Assembly (NCBI RefSeq): GCF_004634215.1
Contig: NZ_SMMH01000016.1
Span: 1 to 64,000 of the forward strand
DNA length: 64,000 bases
Source of the DNA: Deinococcus fonticola
Lineage (GTDB): Bacteria > Deinococcota > Deinococci > Deinococcales > Deinococcaceae
Direction: 5' to 3'
The notes beneath the pieces are model-generated. The model had not been told where the DNA came from and did no database searches. It saw nothing but the letters and a program-made list of their open reading frames with translations. How positions within the stretch are numbered: the stretch's first letter is position 1; each line of letters begins with the position of its first letter. A program made the translations under genes and the position numbers. Below are positions 11,943-22,658 of the stretch, in pieces.

Positions 11943-12643
11943 AGCGGGGGCAGCTGACGGCCAACCTGCGCGAATGGACCTCCACGCTGCTGTTCGCCCT
12001 GGGCTTCACGCAATTTGCCGCCAGCGCTGTGCAGGTAGACGGCACCAGCATGTTGCCCACCCTGCGCCACGGTGAGGTGCTGCTGCTTCCCAAACTGGAA
12101 GGCTGGGCGCACCGGGTCGGATGGGGTCAGTACCAGCGGGGCGACATCGTGGTGTTCAAACCCCCGCGCGACATGGAGGCCGAGTGGACAAATCAGTACC
12201 GGGGGCTCCCGCTGCCGTGGAAGTACCGCCCTTATCTGGTCAAGCGCGTGGTCGGAATGCCCGGCGACACCGTGCAGATCAGGGCCGGGGTGCTGTACGT
12301 AAATGGGCGGCGTGTAGATGAACCCGGCGTCCTGAACTACTGGCAGAGCTTCTGTCACGACGTCGCCTCCGACCTGGCCAACACCTCGCCCGTGCGTATC
12401 CCGGCCCGGCAGTACTTCGTGATGGGCGACAACCGCAGCCCCGGGGGCAGCCTCGACAGCCGCGTCTTCGGCCCGGTCAGCGTGCACGACATCGCCGCCC
12501 GCGCTCCCCTCAGCGTCCTGCCACTGCTGCGCCAGGGCCAGGTCACGCCCCCCTGCGACACCCAGCCGCACCCGGAACAGCGCACGCAGCCAGGCGGCGC
12601 GTTGGACTGGAACCCGCGCCTGCTGCGTCCCGCCGGCCGCTGA
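11939..12643 (+). CDS. lepB: Signal peptidase I
   Basis: Type I signal peptidase that removes signal peptides of exported proteins at the outer face of the membrane. The 234-aa protein has an N-terminal membrane segment (TLLFALGFTQFAASAV) followed by the catalytic serine in VDGTSMLPTLRHGE and the general-base lysine in YLVKRVVGMPGDTV. The later box VMGDNRSPGGSLDSR is also present. The start overlaps the preceding stop as ATGA. Control by the upstream PadR protein is plausible; Deinococcus genomes may hold other paralogues. Confidence 0.93.
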   Translation: MKRGQLTANLREWTSTLLFALGFTQFAASAVQVDGTSMLPTLRHGEVLLLPKLEGWAHRVGWGQYQRGDIVVFKPPRDMEAEWTNQYRGLPLPWKYRPYLVKRVVGMPGDTVQIRAGVLYVNGRRVDEPGVLNYWQSFCHDVASDLANTSPVRIPARQYFVMGDNRSPGGSLDSRVFGPVSVHDIAARAPLSVLPLLRQGQVTPPCDTQPHPEQRTQPGGALDWNPRLLRPAGR

Positions 12644-12683
12644 CCGTCTGAACGAGTGACGCCCCGGCCCGGCAAAGCGGGTC

Positions 12684-12689
12684 TATGCT
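12684..12689 (+). promoter_or_regulatory. Leaderless -10 (TATGCT) of alr
   Basis: TATGCT with a 7-nt spacer to ATG 12697. It overlaps an in-frame ATG at 12685 and argues that the downstream ATG is the true start. Confidence 0.6.
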
Positions 12690-12696
12690 GAACGCC

Positions 12697-13770
12697 ATGC
12701 TTGCCCGCGCCGTCGCCCACGTTTCCGCCAGTGCCCTGCAACACAACCTGCACGCCCTGTCCCGCCGCGCCGGCGTGCCGCTGCTGCTGCCGGTCAAGGC
12801 CGATGCCTACGGCCACGGCCTGGAAGTGGTGTCCAGGGTGGCCGCCGCCCACCCGGACGTGTGGGGCCTGGCGGTCGCCACCCCGCAGGAAGCCGTGAAC
12901 CTGGCGGCCCTGAACCTGGGAAAACCCGTGCTGCTGCTCACGCCCCCTGCCCCGGAAGAGGTGGGGCCGCTGGCCGACCTGGGCGTGCGCCTGCCCGTCA
13001 GCACCCTGCAGGACGCCCAGCAGTTGCCCGCGCACGCCCGCGCCCACCTGAAGGTGGACACCGGTATGAACCGCCTGGGAGCGCGGCCCGCCGAGGCCGT
13101 CAGCATCGGCCAATACCTGGCCGGGCGCGGCCTGCTGGAAGGGGCGTACACCCACTTTGCCAGCGCCGACGAGCCGGACCTGGCCTTTGCCCGGCACCAG
13201 CTTGAGCTGTTTCAGCGCGTGCTGGAGCACCTGCCGCCCCTGCTGGCGCACGCGGCCAGTGGCGGCGGCCTGGTCAGCTTCGGGCCACTGCCCGGCATGG
13301 CCCTGGCCCGCCCCGGTCTGGCTTCCTATGGGTTCCTGCCCGCACACCTGCGCCCGCTGGTGCCCCTGAAACCGGTAATGACCCTGCGGGCCAGGGTGAA
13401 CTTCATTCATGACGTGTACGCCGGCGAAAGCGTCAGCTACAACAACCTCTGGACGGCCCCGCACGACGTGCGCGTGGCGGTGCTGGGCATGGGCTACGCC
13501 GACGGTTACCCGCGCAACGCCACCCTGAAGGCCAGTGTCCTGATCGGTGGCCGCAGCGGCCAGCCGCAGCGCCGCCCGGTGCTGGGGCGCATCTGCATGG
13601 ACCAGATGATGGTGGACATCAGCGGGCTGGACGTGCAGGTGGGTGACTGGGCCGAACTGTGGGGCGCGGGTGAAATCACCGTTTCGGACGTGGCCGCCTG
13701 GGGCGACACCATCGAGTACGAAGTCCTGACCGGCCTGGGTCAGCGGGTGGAACGACACCTGGCCCCGTAA
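12697..13770 (+). CDS. alr: Alanine racemase
   Basis: PLP enzyme that interconverts L- and D-alanine for peptidoglycan. The 357-aa chain has the PLP lysine Lys34 in LLLPVKADAYGHG and the catalytic tyrosine Tyr248 in SVSYNNLW, followed by VLGMGYADGYPR and GRICMDQMMVD. I start it at ATG 12697 because the upstream ATG lies inside the probable -10 hexamer. It is a single-gene unit ending at a hairpin shared with the convergent PPIase gene. Confidence 0.96.
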   Translation: MLARAVAHVSASALQHNLHALSRRAGVPLLLPVKADAYGHGLEVVSRVAAAHPDVWGLAVATPQEAVNLAALNLGKPVLLLTPPAPEEVGPLADLGVRLPVSTLQDAQQLPAHARAHLKVDTGMNRLGARPAEAVSIGQYLAGRGLLEGAYTHFASADEPDLAFARHQLELFQRVLEHLPPLLAHAASGGGLVSFGPLPGMALARPGLASYGFLPAHLRPLVPLKPVMTLRARVNFIHDVYAGESVSYNNLWTAPHDVRVAVLGMGYADGYPRNATLKASVLIGGRSGQPQRRPVLGRICMDQMMVDISGLDVQVGDWAELWGAGEITVSDVAAWGDTIEYEVLTGLGQRVERHLAP

Positions 13771-13780
13771 ACCCATAAAC

Positions 13781-13820
13781 GAGGCCGCCAGCGTCCTGTG
13801 GGGATCACTGGCGGCGGCTC
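13781..13820. terminator. Hairpin between convergent alr and PPIase genes
   Basis: GAG-GCCGCCAG at 13781-13791 pairs with CTGGCGGC at 13808-13815 and CTC at 13818-13820. No strong T-tract follows, so termination is inferred from position. Confidence 0.45.
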
Positions 13821-13858
13821 TGTAGGCTGCCCTGGTAAGACCGGCTGACTGCTGCGGC

Positions 13859-13890
13859 TTACTTCTGGGTGGGGTTACTTCTGGGTGGGG
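13859..13890. repeat. Perfect 16-bp tandem duplication over the PPIase stop codon
   Basis: TTACTTCTGGGTGGGG occurs twice back to back. On the minus strand each unit carries the last codons and stop of the PPIase gene, so the stop codon is duplicated. Confidence 0.85.
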
Positions 13891-14924
13891 GCAGGCGGCA
13901 GCAGGGCCGGGAAGGTCTCGATCTGAATCCGGGCGATCTGCGCGTCCACGTACTTCTGCGCGGCCTCGCGGCCGAGCTGGTCACGGATCAGCGGCGCGGC
14001 CTCGGCCTGGGGCGTGACCCCCGCCGCCGTGCGCTTGGTCACCACCAGCACGTGATAACCGAACTGGCTTTTGATGGTCTGCACGGCATTGACCGCCCCC
14101 TTGAAGCTGGCCTGCTCGAACTCGGGCACCATCACGCCTTCACCGAAGCAGCCCAGTTCACCGCCCTTGGCCGCGCTGCCGGGGTCTTTGCTTTTCTCCT
14201 GCGCCAGTTTGGCAAAGTCGCCCCCGCCCGCCAGGGCGTCCGTAACGGCCTTCGCCTCGGCCTCGGTGGGCACCAGGATGTGCTTCACGCAGGCTTCGCT
14301 CTGGCGCTGAAATTTGGCCTGATTCAGCTTGTAGTAACTGCCCACGAACGCGTCCCCGAACTTGAAGCCGCCTTTCAGACTGTCGAGGTACTTGGCGACC
14401 ACCTGCTGCTGCTCCAGGCTGCTGCGCAGGGCCTCCTGGCTGCCGTAGCCGGTCTGTTCCAGCGCCTGCTTGAATTCCTGATCGTTGGCGAAGCGCCCGC
14501 GCAGCTCGGTCAGCTGCGCGTCCAGCGCCGCCGTGTCGGTCTTCACGCTGCGGCGCGCCAGCTGGTACAGGGCGAGGTCGCGCACGTACTGCTTGAGGTA
14601 ATCGGCGCGTGCCCCGGCAAACTCGTTGTACACGTCCTCGCTGAAGGGCATGCCCTGCTGGTTCAGCAATCGGGCTACCGCGCGGCGAAAGGCGCTGTCG
14701 AACTCGGCCAGGGTCACGGTCTGCGTGCCGATGCGGGCCACCACCGCCTTGGGGTCGGCGGGCTGGGCCGGCGTGGTCGTGGTCGGTGCGGCGGGCGTGG
14801 TCGCGGGAGCCGGGGTAGTGGTGGCCGGGGTGGCTGGAGTGGTCGCGGGCGCAGCAGGCGCAGTGGTCTGGGCCAGAGCAACACTGCCGCACAGCAGCGC
14901 CAGGGTGGTCAACAGGGTTTTCAT
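13875..14924 (-). CDS. Secreted SurA/PrsA-type peptidylprolyl isomerase
   Basis: The 349-aa protein starts with a cleavable signal peptide (MKTLLTTLALLCGSVALAQ), then an Ala/Pro/Thr-rich linker of about 45 residues, a SurA-N-like helical region and a parvulin rotamase domain (ACVKHILVPTEAEAKAV...FGYHVLVVTKRTA). It probably folds exported proteins in the envelope. I choose ATG 14924 because TAGAGT lies 7 nt upstream and the signal peptide begins there; the frame extends 15 codons further without support. Confidence 0.9.
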   Translation of the reverse strand: MKTLLTTLALLCGSVALAQTTAPAAPATTPATPATTTPAPATTPAAPTTTTPAQPADPKAVVARIGTQTVTLAEFDSAFRRAVARLLNQQGMPFSEDVYNEFAGARADYLKQYVRDLALYQLARRSVKTDTAALDAQLTELRGRFANDQEFKQALEQTGYGSQEALRSSLEQQQVVAKYLDSLKGGFKFGDAFVGSYYKLNQAKFQRQSEACVKHILVPTEAEAKAVTDALAGGGDFAKLAQEKSKDPGSAAKGGELGCFGEGVMVPEFEQASFKGAVNAVQTIKSQFGYHVLVVTKRTAAGVTPQAEAAPLIRDQLGREAAQKYVDAQIARIQIETFPALLPPAPTQK

Positions 14925-14931
14925 GCCACGC

Positions 14932-14937
14932 ACTCTA
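14932..14937 (-). promoter_or_regulatory. Leaderless -10 (TAGAGT) of the PPIase gene
   Basis: TAGAGT, 7-nt spacer, ATG 14924 on the minus strand. Confidence 0.6.
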
Positions 14938-14995
14938 GCGTGCCAGGCTGATTGTCCGCTGCGGATCAAGTGTTCATCTCATACGAACTCGGCCT

Positions 14996-15120
14996 GAACT
15001 GTTTTGTAAACGGTTCAGGCCGAGCGAAGCGAGAAGGAGCAAAACGGCTTCCGGACGTGGAGTGAACCAACCGGTGATGTCCCGGTGGGTGAACGAAACA
15101 AACGGAAGCCGTACCCCCTG
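14996..15120. repeat. Dispersed repeat, family 2, copy A
   Basis: Fills the gap between divergent genes. It opens with an inverted repeat (CGGCCTGAAC / GTTCAGGCCG), then has a core beginning GCGAGAAGGAGC and ending CGTGGAGT, and closes with GAACGAA...GGAAGCC. The core and closing block recur at 41858-41965. Non-coding, Deinococcus-type short repeat. Confidence 0.6.
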
Positions 15121-15191
15121 TTCATCTGGCGCGAACCGGGAGAGGGCCCGGTGCGCCCTTTCGCGCGGCCCCGCCCCTGACGCCCCCCTGC

Positions 15192-15197
15192 TAGAAT
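15192..15197 (+). promoter_or_regulatory. Leaderless -10 (TAGAAT) of the FemAB-like gene
   Basis: TAGAAT with a 7-nt spacer to GTG 15205. Confidence 0.6.
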
Positions 15198-15204
15198 TCG
15201 CGGC

Positions 15205-16278
<1,074 letters not shown>

Positions 16279-16325
16279 ACGTCCGTTCTGCCTGTGCGCC
16301 TGGCGCTTCTATCTCCCAAAGTGAC

Positions 16326-19064
16326 CTAACCACTGGCCGCCGGAAAGTTGAGGTGCTGCAGGGCGGCGGTCAGGGCCGTCAGGGTGGCGGTGCCCTCGGT
16401 GTCGCCCGCGACCAGGGGGGTGGCCAGTTCGGCCAGGTGGGCCGCGCCGCTACAGTCCCCCTGGGCGCACAGCACCAGGCCCAGCTCGGCCAGTACCACG
16501 CCCAGCAGCGAGCCGGAGTTGAGGGTGGTGCCCTCGGCGCGGGCCTGCTCCAGCGCCTGCTGGGCTTCTTCCAGGCGGCCCAGGCGGCGCAGCGCCAGCC
16601 CGCGCTTCCAGAGGTTCAGCACCCGCCCGCGTGAAATCTGGCCCTGGGGCAGCCGTTCCAGGCACTCGCGGTAGGCTTCCTCAGCGCCCTGCGCGTCCCC
16701 CCGTTCCAGCCGGCAGTACCCCAGCCAGTACAGCGTATTTGTGTGCAGCATGGGCGCGCCCCCCTGGCCCTCTTCCCGGGCGGCAAGCAGCATGGCGTGC
16801 GCCTCGTCCCAGCGGCTCAGGCAGGCCAGCGCCGCGCCGCCTTCCAGCAGCAACTCTGCGCGCCTTTCCCGGCTGATCTGCTGGCCCAGGGCGTGCAGGG
16901 CCTGCTGCACTTCCTGCACCGCCTGCGCGTACTCGTCGCATTCGGTGTAGAAAACGGCGCAGCGGCGGGCACAGCGGGCCTTGACTTCGGGGTCGGTGCT
17001 CTGCTCGGCGAGCTGCCGCAGGTGCCGCAGGCTCTGCTGCTGGCCCGGCAGGTCGTCGGTATAGCGCTGCAACTGGCTGATGGCCAGGTGAAGGTCGAAC
17101 TGCACGTCCTGCGGGGGCGAGTCGGCCAGGGCGCGGCGGTACAGCCCCACGGCCTCTTCGTGCGCGAACAGCCGTTCGGCCTCCAGCGCGGCCGAGCGCC
17201 AGAACGGCCAGGCCAGCGGGTGCTCGCCGGCCTGCTCATGGTGCTCGGCCAGCTTGACCGGGGAGGTGCCGGGCGGCGCCAGCCGCGCCAGCTGGCTGTG
17301 CAGAAAGCGCCGGCGCGGCCCGCCGAGGCTGCGAATCATCTCGCGGCGGTACAGGTCGTGCCCGAAGCGGTAGTTGGGGCCTTCAGGAATGACCAGCCGG
17401 GCGGTTTCGGCGCGTTCCAGGGCGTCCAGGGCCGCGCCGGTCTCCAGGCCGCAGGTGGCGGCGACCAGTTCGGCAGGAAAAGCCTCGCCCCACAGCGCGC
17501 CGGCCTGAAGCAGCTGACGGGTGGGCCCGCCCAGGCGCTCGGTGCGCTCGCCGATGGCTGCCGTGACGCTTTCCGGAACCGGCACCTCGGCGTAATCCTC
17601 GGTGAAGGTGTCGTAGGGCGTGCGCCACACCCCCTGGGTCATGCTGAGTTCACCGCTTTCGCGCAGCCCCCGCAGGGTCTCGACCAGAAACAGCGGATTT
17701 CCTGCCGTGGCCGAGTACAGGCGTCTGGAGAACAGCGGGGCGGGTTGCCCGGCCATCTGGCGGATCAGTTCCGCGACGTCCTCTCCGGTCAGTTCGGTCA
17801 GGGTCAGGCGCGGAACCTGGCTGCTGCCCAGCAGGCGCAGCAGTTCGGGGCGCTCCTGCAATTCGCTCCAGCGGCCCGTGAGCCACACCCGCCGCGCTCC
17901 CCGGAACAGGGCCAGGAAGACACTTTCCAGAGTGCCACTGTCCAGCCAATGGATGTCCTCCACGATCAAGGTGCGGCTGCCCAGCACGCCGTTCAGGGCC
18001 TGCGCCAGCGCGTCCAGCAACCTGGCCCGGTCGGTGGGCGCGGCCAGACTGGTCTCCTGCTGCAGCGACGACAGCACCTGTCTGAGCGGTTCCGGGCAGC
18101 CCTGCCACTCCACCGAGCGCAGCAGCTCGAACAGCGCCCCGAAAGGCAGCGGGGTCAGCTCGCGCACCGCCCGCAGGATCAGGGCGTCTCGTCCCGCCAC
18201 CTCCTGCACCAGTTTGGATTTGCCCACCCCGGCCTCGCCCAGCACCAGCAGCAGCGGGCTGCCTTCCAGCCGGCGGCGCTGGCTTTCGCGCCCGACCAGT
18301 GGCAGGGGAAAGGCCGTGGTGTTCTCGGGCAGGGCGGCCGTGCCGGGCGCAGAGCTGCGCAGCACCTCGAGGCGTTCGCGCAGCACCTGCGTGGCGGGCA
18401 GCGGAGACAGGCCCAGTTCCTCCTGCAATCGCCGGGCCAGGCTGACGTAGGCGTTCTGGGCCGCGTCGAACTGCCCCAGTGAAATCAGCAGTTCCATCAG
18501 GGCGCGCACGCTCCGCTCGCGCAGTGGGTCGAGGCGCACCGCCTGTTCGCGCAGCGAAAGGGCCGCCGCCGGCTGACCCTGCGCGGCCAGCGCCTGCGCG
18601 TACCCGTCCAGCGCCCGCCACTGCTCGTCGCGCAGGGTGCTGGCGGTCTGCTCGCGCCACTCGTCGAAGGCCGGCGCATTCGGCAGGGACAGGTGATCCA
18701 GAAAGTTCCCCCGGGCAAACCCGCACGCCCGCCGGAAATCCCCGTCGGCCAGCGCGGCGCGGAACAGGTGCACGTCCACCTCGGCGCCGGGGGCCAGTTG
18801 CAGCGCCTGGCTGGACAGCCTCAGCCACGCCCCGGCCGGCGACTGCCGCAGGCGGTGAATCAGCACCCGCAGGTTGCGCCGCGCCGCCTCGGCCGGCTGA
18901 TCTGGCCACAGCAGGTCGGCCAGCGCCTCGCGCGTGGTCTGGCCTTCGACCGCCAGATACGCCAGCAGCGCCAGGCTTTTGCCCTGCACGTCCAGGGGCT
19001 GTTCCCCCAGGGCCACCTGAGGAACACCCAGCGTGTTGACCTGCAAGACCACCCGGTCAGACAT
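16326..19064 (-). CDS. BTAD/AAA-ATPase/TPR transcriptional regulator
   Basis: This 912-aa SARP/LAL-like regulator has an N-terminal OmpR-type DNA-binding domain and BTAD domain (residues about 1-250; KSLALLAYLAVEGQTTREALADLLWPDQP, VHLFRAALADG). A P-loop ATPase follows with Walker A GEAGVGKSK and Walker B LIVEDIHWLD, then a C-terminal TPR-rich half. Such proteins sense a signal through ATPase/TPR parts and activate nearby promoters. The start is ATG 19064, set by TACAAT 6 nt upstream; the frame reaches nine codons further. Divergent from two genes that share a promoter element. Confidence 0.92.
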   Translation of the reverse strand: MSDRVVLQVNTLGVPQVALGEQPLDVQGKSLALLAYLAVEGQTTREALADLLWPDQPAEAARRNLRVLIHRLRQSPAGAWLRLSSQALQLAPGAEVDVHLFRAALADGDFRRACGFARGNFLDHLSLPNAPAFDEWREQTASTLRDEQWRALDGYAQALAAQGQPAAALSLREQAVRLDPLRERSVRALMELLISLGQFDAAQNAYVSLARRLQEELGLSPLPATQVLRERLEVLRSSAPGTAALPENTTAFPLPLVGRESQRRRLEGSPLLLVLGEAGVGKSKLVQEVAGRDALILRAVRELTPLPFGALFELLRSVEWQGCPEPLRQVLSSLQQETSLAAPTDRARLLDALAQALNGVLGSRTLIVEDIHWLDSGTLESVFLALFRGARRVWLTGRWSELQERPELLRLLGSSQVPRLTLTELTGEDVAELIRQMAGQPAPLFSRRLYSATAGNPLFLVETLRGLRESGELSMTQGVWRTPYDTFTEDYAEVPVPESVTAAIGERTERLGGPTRQLLQAGALWGEAFPAELVAATCGLETGAALDALERAETARLVIPEGPNYRFGHDLYRREMIRSLGGPRRRFLHSQLARLAPPGTSPVKLAEHHEQAGEHPLAWPFWRSAALEAERLFAHEEAVGLYRRALADSPPQDVQFDLHLAISQLQRYTDDLPGQQQSLRHLRQLAEQSTDPEVKARCARRCAVFYTECDEYAQAVQEVQQALHALGQQISRERRAELLLEGGAALACLSRWDEAHAMLLAAREEGQGGAPMLHTNTLYWLGYCRLERGDAQGAEEAYRECLERLPQGQISRGRVLNLWKRGLALRRLGRLEEAQQALEQARAEGTTLNSGSLLGVVLAELGLVLCAQGDCSGAAHLAELATPLVAGDTEGTATLTALTAALQHLNFPAASG

Positions 19065-19070
19065 GAGGTC

Positions 19071-19076
19071 ATTGTA
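19071..19076 (-). promoter_or_regulatory. Leaderless -10 (TACAAT) of the BTAD regulator gene
   Basis: TACAAT, 6-nt spacer, ATG 19064 on the minus strand. The shared activator element begins only 12 bp further on. Confidence 0.65.
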
Positions 19077-19087
19077 AGAGTCCCTGA

Positions 19088-19123
19088 GCAACGGTCATGT
19101 AACGCACGCGGCATTACCGTGCC
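19088..19123 (+). promoter_or_regulatory. Shared promoter element, copy 1 (candidate BTAD operator)
   Basis: GCAACGGTCATGTAACGC is followed by CGGCAT and the likely -10 TACCGT at 19115-19120. The block sits where a -35 would be, and an almost identical block precedes the peptidase gene at 19403. The divergent BTAD regulator is the natural candidate to bind it. Confidence 0.5.
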
Positions 19124-19139
19124 AGTACAGGAGCCAGCC

Positions 19140-19337
19140 ATGGAAGTCGATCTCATCAAACGCGAGAAGCAGTGGCTCATCCGGGTCATCTGGGACGAAG
19201 AAAACCGGCAGATGGCGCGGGTGCTGCTGTGCCCCTGCAACGGTGAGACTCCCCCGGTGTGGACTGAGTTCACCGATCAGGACAGTTTCCTGCGCCACCT
19301 CTGGCACCTGATCGACCAGCAGGCCGGCGTGCGCTGA
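19140..19337 (+). CDS. Small hypothetical protein (65 aa)
   Basis: Starts MEVDLIKREKQWLIRVIWDEENRQ and has no signal peptide or membrane segment; it contains a CPC pair (LLCPCNGE). A Shine-Dalgarno-like AGGAG precedes ATG 19140. I recognise no family. Its promoter carries the element shared with the downstream peptidase gene, so both are probably controlled together by the divergent BTAD regulator. The longer open frame upstream of this ATG runs antisense through the regulator and is not real. Confidence 0.6.
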   Translation: MEVDLIKREKQWLIRVIWDEENRQMARVLLCPCNGETPPVWTEFTDQDSFLRHLWHLIDQQAGVR

Positions 19338-19402
19338 AGCCGCCGCCTGACTCTGCTGGTCTGTCCGGCGTTACGCCGGGGGATTCACGGCAGTCGCCAC
19401 AG

Positions 19403-19437
19403 GCAACGGTCAGGTAACGCCCCGGCATCTACCCTCC
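19403..19437 (+). promoter_or_regulatory. Shared promoter element, copy 2 (candidate BTAD operator)
   Basis: GCAACGGTCAGGTAACGC matches copy 1 at 17 of 18 positions, followed by CGGCAT and the likely -10 TACCCT at 19430-19435. It lies about 40 bp upstream of the peptidase start. Confidence 0.5.
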
Positions 19438-19474
19438 AGGCAGCAGCGGAAACCAGCTTGACAAGGAGATCACC

Positions 19475-21127
19475 ATGAAAAGCCCCGCCCCTTCCGTCCT
19501 TCTCCTCGCCACTTTGCTCCTGACCGTCTCTGCCCAGGCCCAGAATCGCCCTATTTTGCAGCCTGTTCCGCGAGTCCCGCTGCAACAGGTACCGCTGCAA
19601 CTGCCCAGCGCCCTGCAGCTCAGGTTGCAGACCCTGCCCAGTTTCGGCGCGCCGCCTCCTTTCAAAGCGCTGGACAGCGCCACCAGCAACCGTTTCCTGA
19701 ACGGCAACACCATCTGGCTCACCGCGCCGGGCCTCGAGGCCAGCCGCCAGGCCAGACTCCAGAACTTCAGCGCCAACCTCGCCCGGCTGCAACCCCTGGC
19801 CAGCCAGCCGCGCATTCAGGCCGTGCTAAACGCCGCGAAACTGCAAGGGTTGCAGGAACCGCTGCTGCAGGTGCAAACGAAAAGCGGCCCCCTGACCATC
19901 AAACTCCTGAGTGCCGACGTGGGGGCCAGCATCGCCGCCCGCGAACTGGGGCAGGATGCCGAGGCCAATGCCCGCGTGGCCGTGACACGCATGGCCCAGG
20001 ACATGGACATCGACCCGGCCGTGGTCGGCCAGGTGGCCCAGGCGGTTCCGGCCCAGCGCCTGAACACCGCGCTGCAACTGCAACCCAGCCTGGCGCGCAT
20101 CCTGGGCAACCGGCCCCTTCTGCCCATCATGTCGCCGGTTGGCACGGGCAACGGCCTGGACGCCGTGCCGAACAGTTGCGCCCCGGCCAGCGGCAAGCTG
20201 TTTGCCCTTTATGACTTTCCTATGAAGAAAAATCTGCCCGCCGTGAAAAACCAGGGCGGGCGCGGCACCTGCTGGGCCTTTGCCACCATCAGCGTGGCCG
20301 AAACCCTGATCCGCACGCAGTATGGCCGCCGCGTCGACCTGAGCGAACAGGATTACGTGGCCTACTCCAAACTGAAGTACGGCTCACCCACCGACGGAGA
20401 CGGCGCCGATCCCTTCGCCCTGCTGGGGCTGAATGCCCAGAACGGTTACCGGTTTGCCTACGAGAAGGTCTGGGAGTACAACCAGAGCCTCAGCCGCAGC
20501 GCCACCGAAACCCCGCCCGACTCCGGGAAGTACAACTACCAGAACTCCTGTGGCGGGTACCCTCACCAGGATCAGTGTGAGGACAGCGTGTCCCAGGCCG
20601 AAACCGGCTGCATCGTCACCGCCGGAAAGACGGTGTGCGGCGCGCAGATTCCCACCGAACGCACCAGTTACGGCATCGACACCAGCTCCCTGAAAAACAT
20701 GTGGGACTGGAACCAGAAGGACGGCGGCCTGGGCTGGTCCGTGCTGGCGCTGGGCTTCGGCACGCCGGTGATGCTGCTGCACGACGCCCGCTACCTGCAA
20801 GGCGACGCCAACGGCTTCGTGGGCGACCTGCCCTACAACCGCGCCAGCCACCCGGTCAAGCAGGCCGACGGCAGCACCAAATGGGAGCCGAACACCGAAA
20901 AGGACGTGGCGTGGTGGAACCACATCGCCATGCTGGTGGGGTACGTCAGCAACCAGCGCCTTCAGGAAGTCATGCCCGGCGCACCGGCTGGCCCCGGCGG
21001 GGGGTACTTCATCATGAAGAACTCCTGGGGAACGTGCTGGAGCGACGGCGGGTACATCTACCTGTCGTGGGACTGGATGAAGAAGTATGCCGGCGGCCTG
21101 TATCTGGGAACCCGGATCACCAACTGA
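19475..21127 (+). CDS. Secreted C1 (papain-like) cysteine peptidase
   Basis: The 550-aa protein has a signal peptide (MKSPAPSVLLLATLLLTVSAQAQ), a Gln/Leu/Pro-rich proregion of about 220 residues and a C-terminal papain-like domain. The catalytic set is present: Gln and Cys266 in KNQGGRGTCWAF, His483 in VAWWNHIAMLVGY and Asn516 in FIMKNSWGTCWSDGG. Extra cysteines suggest disulfides. An AAGGAG Shine-Dalgarno precedes ATG 19475. It is likely an extracellular protease activated by proregion removal and controlled by the nearby BTAD regulator. Confidence 0.92.
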   Translation: MKSPAPSVLLLATLLLTVSAQAQNRPILQPVPRVPLQQVPLQLPSALQLRLQTLPSFGAPPPFKALDSATSNRFLNGNTIWLTAPGLEASRQARLQNFSANLARLQPLASQPRIQAVLNAAKLQGLQEPLLQVQTKSGPLTIKLLSADVGASIAARELGQDAEANARVAVTRMAQDMDIDPAVVGQVAQAVPAQRLNTALQLQPSLARILGNRPLLPIMSPVGTGNGLDAVPNSCAPASGKLFALYDFPMKKNLPAVKNQGGRGTCWAFATISVAETLIRTQYGRRVDLSEQDYVAYSKLKYGSPTDGDGADPFALLGLNAQNGYRFAYEKVWEYNQSLSRSATETPPDSGKYNYQNSCGGYPHQDQCEDSVSQAETGCIVTAGKTVCGAQIPTERTSYGIDTSSLKNMWDWNQKDGGLGWSVLALGFGTPVMLLHDARYLQGDANGFVGDLPYNRASHPVKQADGSTKWEPNTEKDVAWWNHIAMLVGYVSNQRLQEVMPGAPAGPGGGYFIMKNSWGTCWSDGGYIYLSWDWMKKYAGGLYLGTRITN

Positions 21128-21235
21128 TCGGCCTCCGCTTGAGTCACCCCAACGATTCGATCGGACGGTCAGGAGGGAAACGGATTCCGGGCTGGGCCAC
21201 GGCACAGACGGAATCCGGGTGAAGTCACCCCAGTT
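21125..21235. repeat. Dispersed repeat, family 1, copy B
   Basis: Starts at the TGA of the peptidase gene with TGATCGGCCTCCGCTTGA, nearly matching copy A at 7443, and has AACGGATTCCGGGCTGGG at 21179-21196. A second related block (GACGGAATCCGGGTGAAGTC) follows, with AGTCACCCC occurring in both halves. Confidence 0.5.
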
Positions 21236-21253
21236 CTCAAAGCAGGAAACGAA

Positions 21254-21280
21254 GGCCGGCTCCCGGGGGGTGAGCCGGCC
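21254..21280 (-). terminator. Intrinsic terminator of the saccharopine-dehydrogenase-family gene
   Basis: GGCCGGCTC at 21254-21262 pairs perfectly with GAGCCGGCC at 21272-21280; on the minus strand TTCGTTTCC follows. Confidence 0.7.
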
Positions 21281-21307
21281 TGCGCTTAGCGGTGAAGAGG
21301 GACAGCT

Positions 21308-22525
<1,218 letters not shown>

Positions 22526-22532
22526 GCTCCGC

Positions 22533-22538
22533 AGTTTA
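22533..22538 (-). promoter_or_regulatory. Leaderless -10 (TAAACT) of the saccharopine-dehydrogenase-family gene
   Basis: TAAACT, 7-nt spacer, GTG 22525 on the minus strand. Confidence 0.6.
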
Positions 22539-22646
22539 ACAGGCACAGGCGAACCGCCCGTCAGCCGCCCATCAACTTGGCCCCGTGCGTGGACACCAGT
22601 TTGCGTTCCTTGCCGGCAAGTCCTGCCCTTTTTCCGCTGGGGCCGT

Positions 22647-22652
22647 TAGCAT
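22647..22652 (+). promoter_or_regulatory. Leaderless -10 (TAGCAT) of the membrane-anchored hypothetical
   Basis: TAGCAT with a 6-nt spacer to GTG 22659. Confidence 0.6.
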
Positions 22653-22658
22653 GGGCGG

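Noticed and set aside
16743..18482. 579-aa plus-strand ORF opposite the BTAD regulator
   Set aside because: Gln/Ala/Gly-rich shadow with no recognisable domain.
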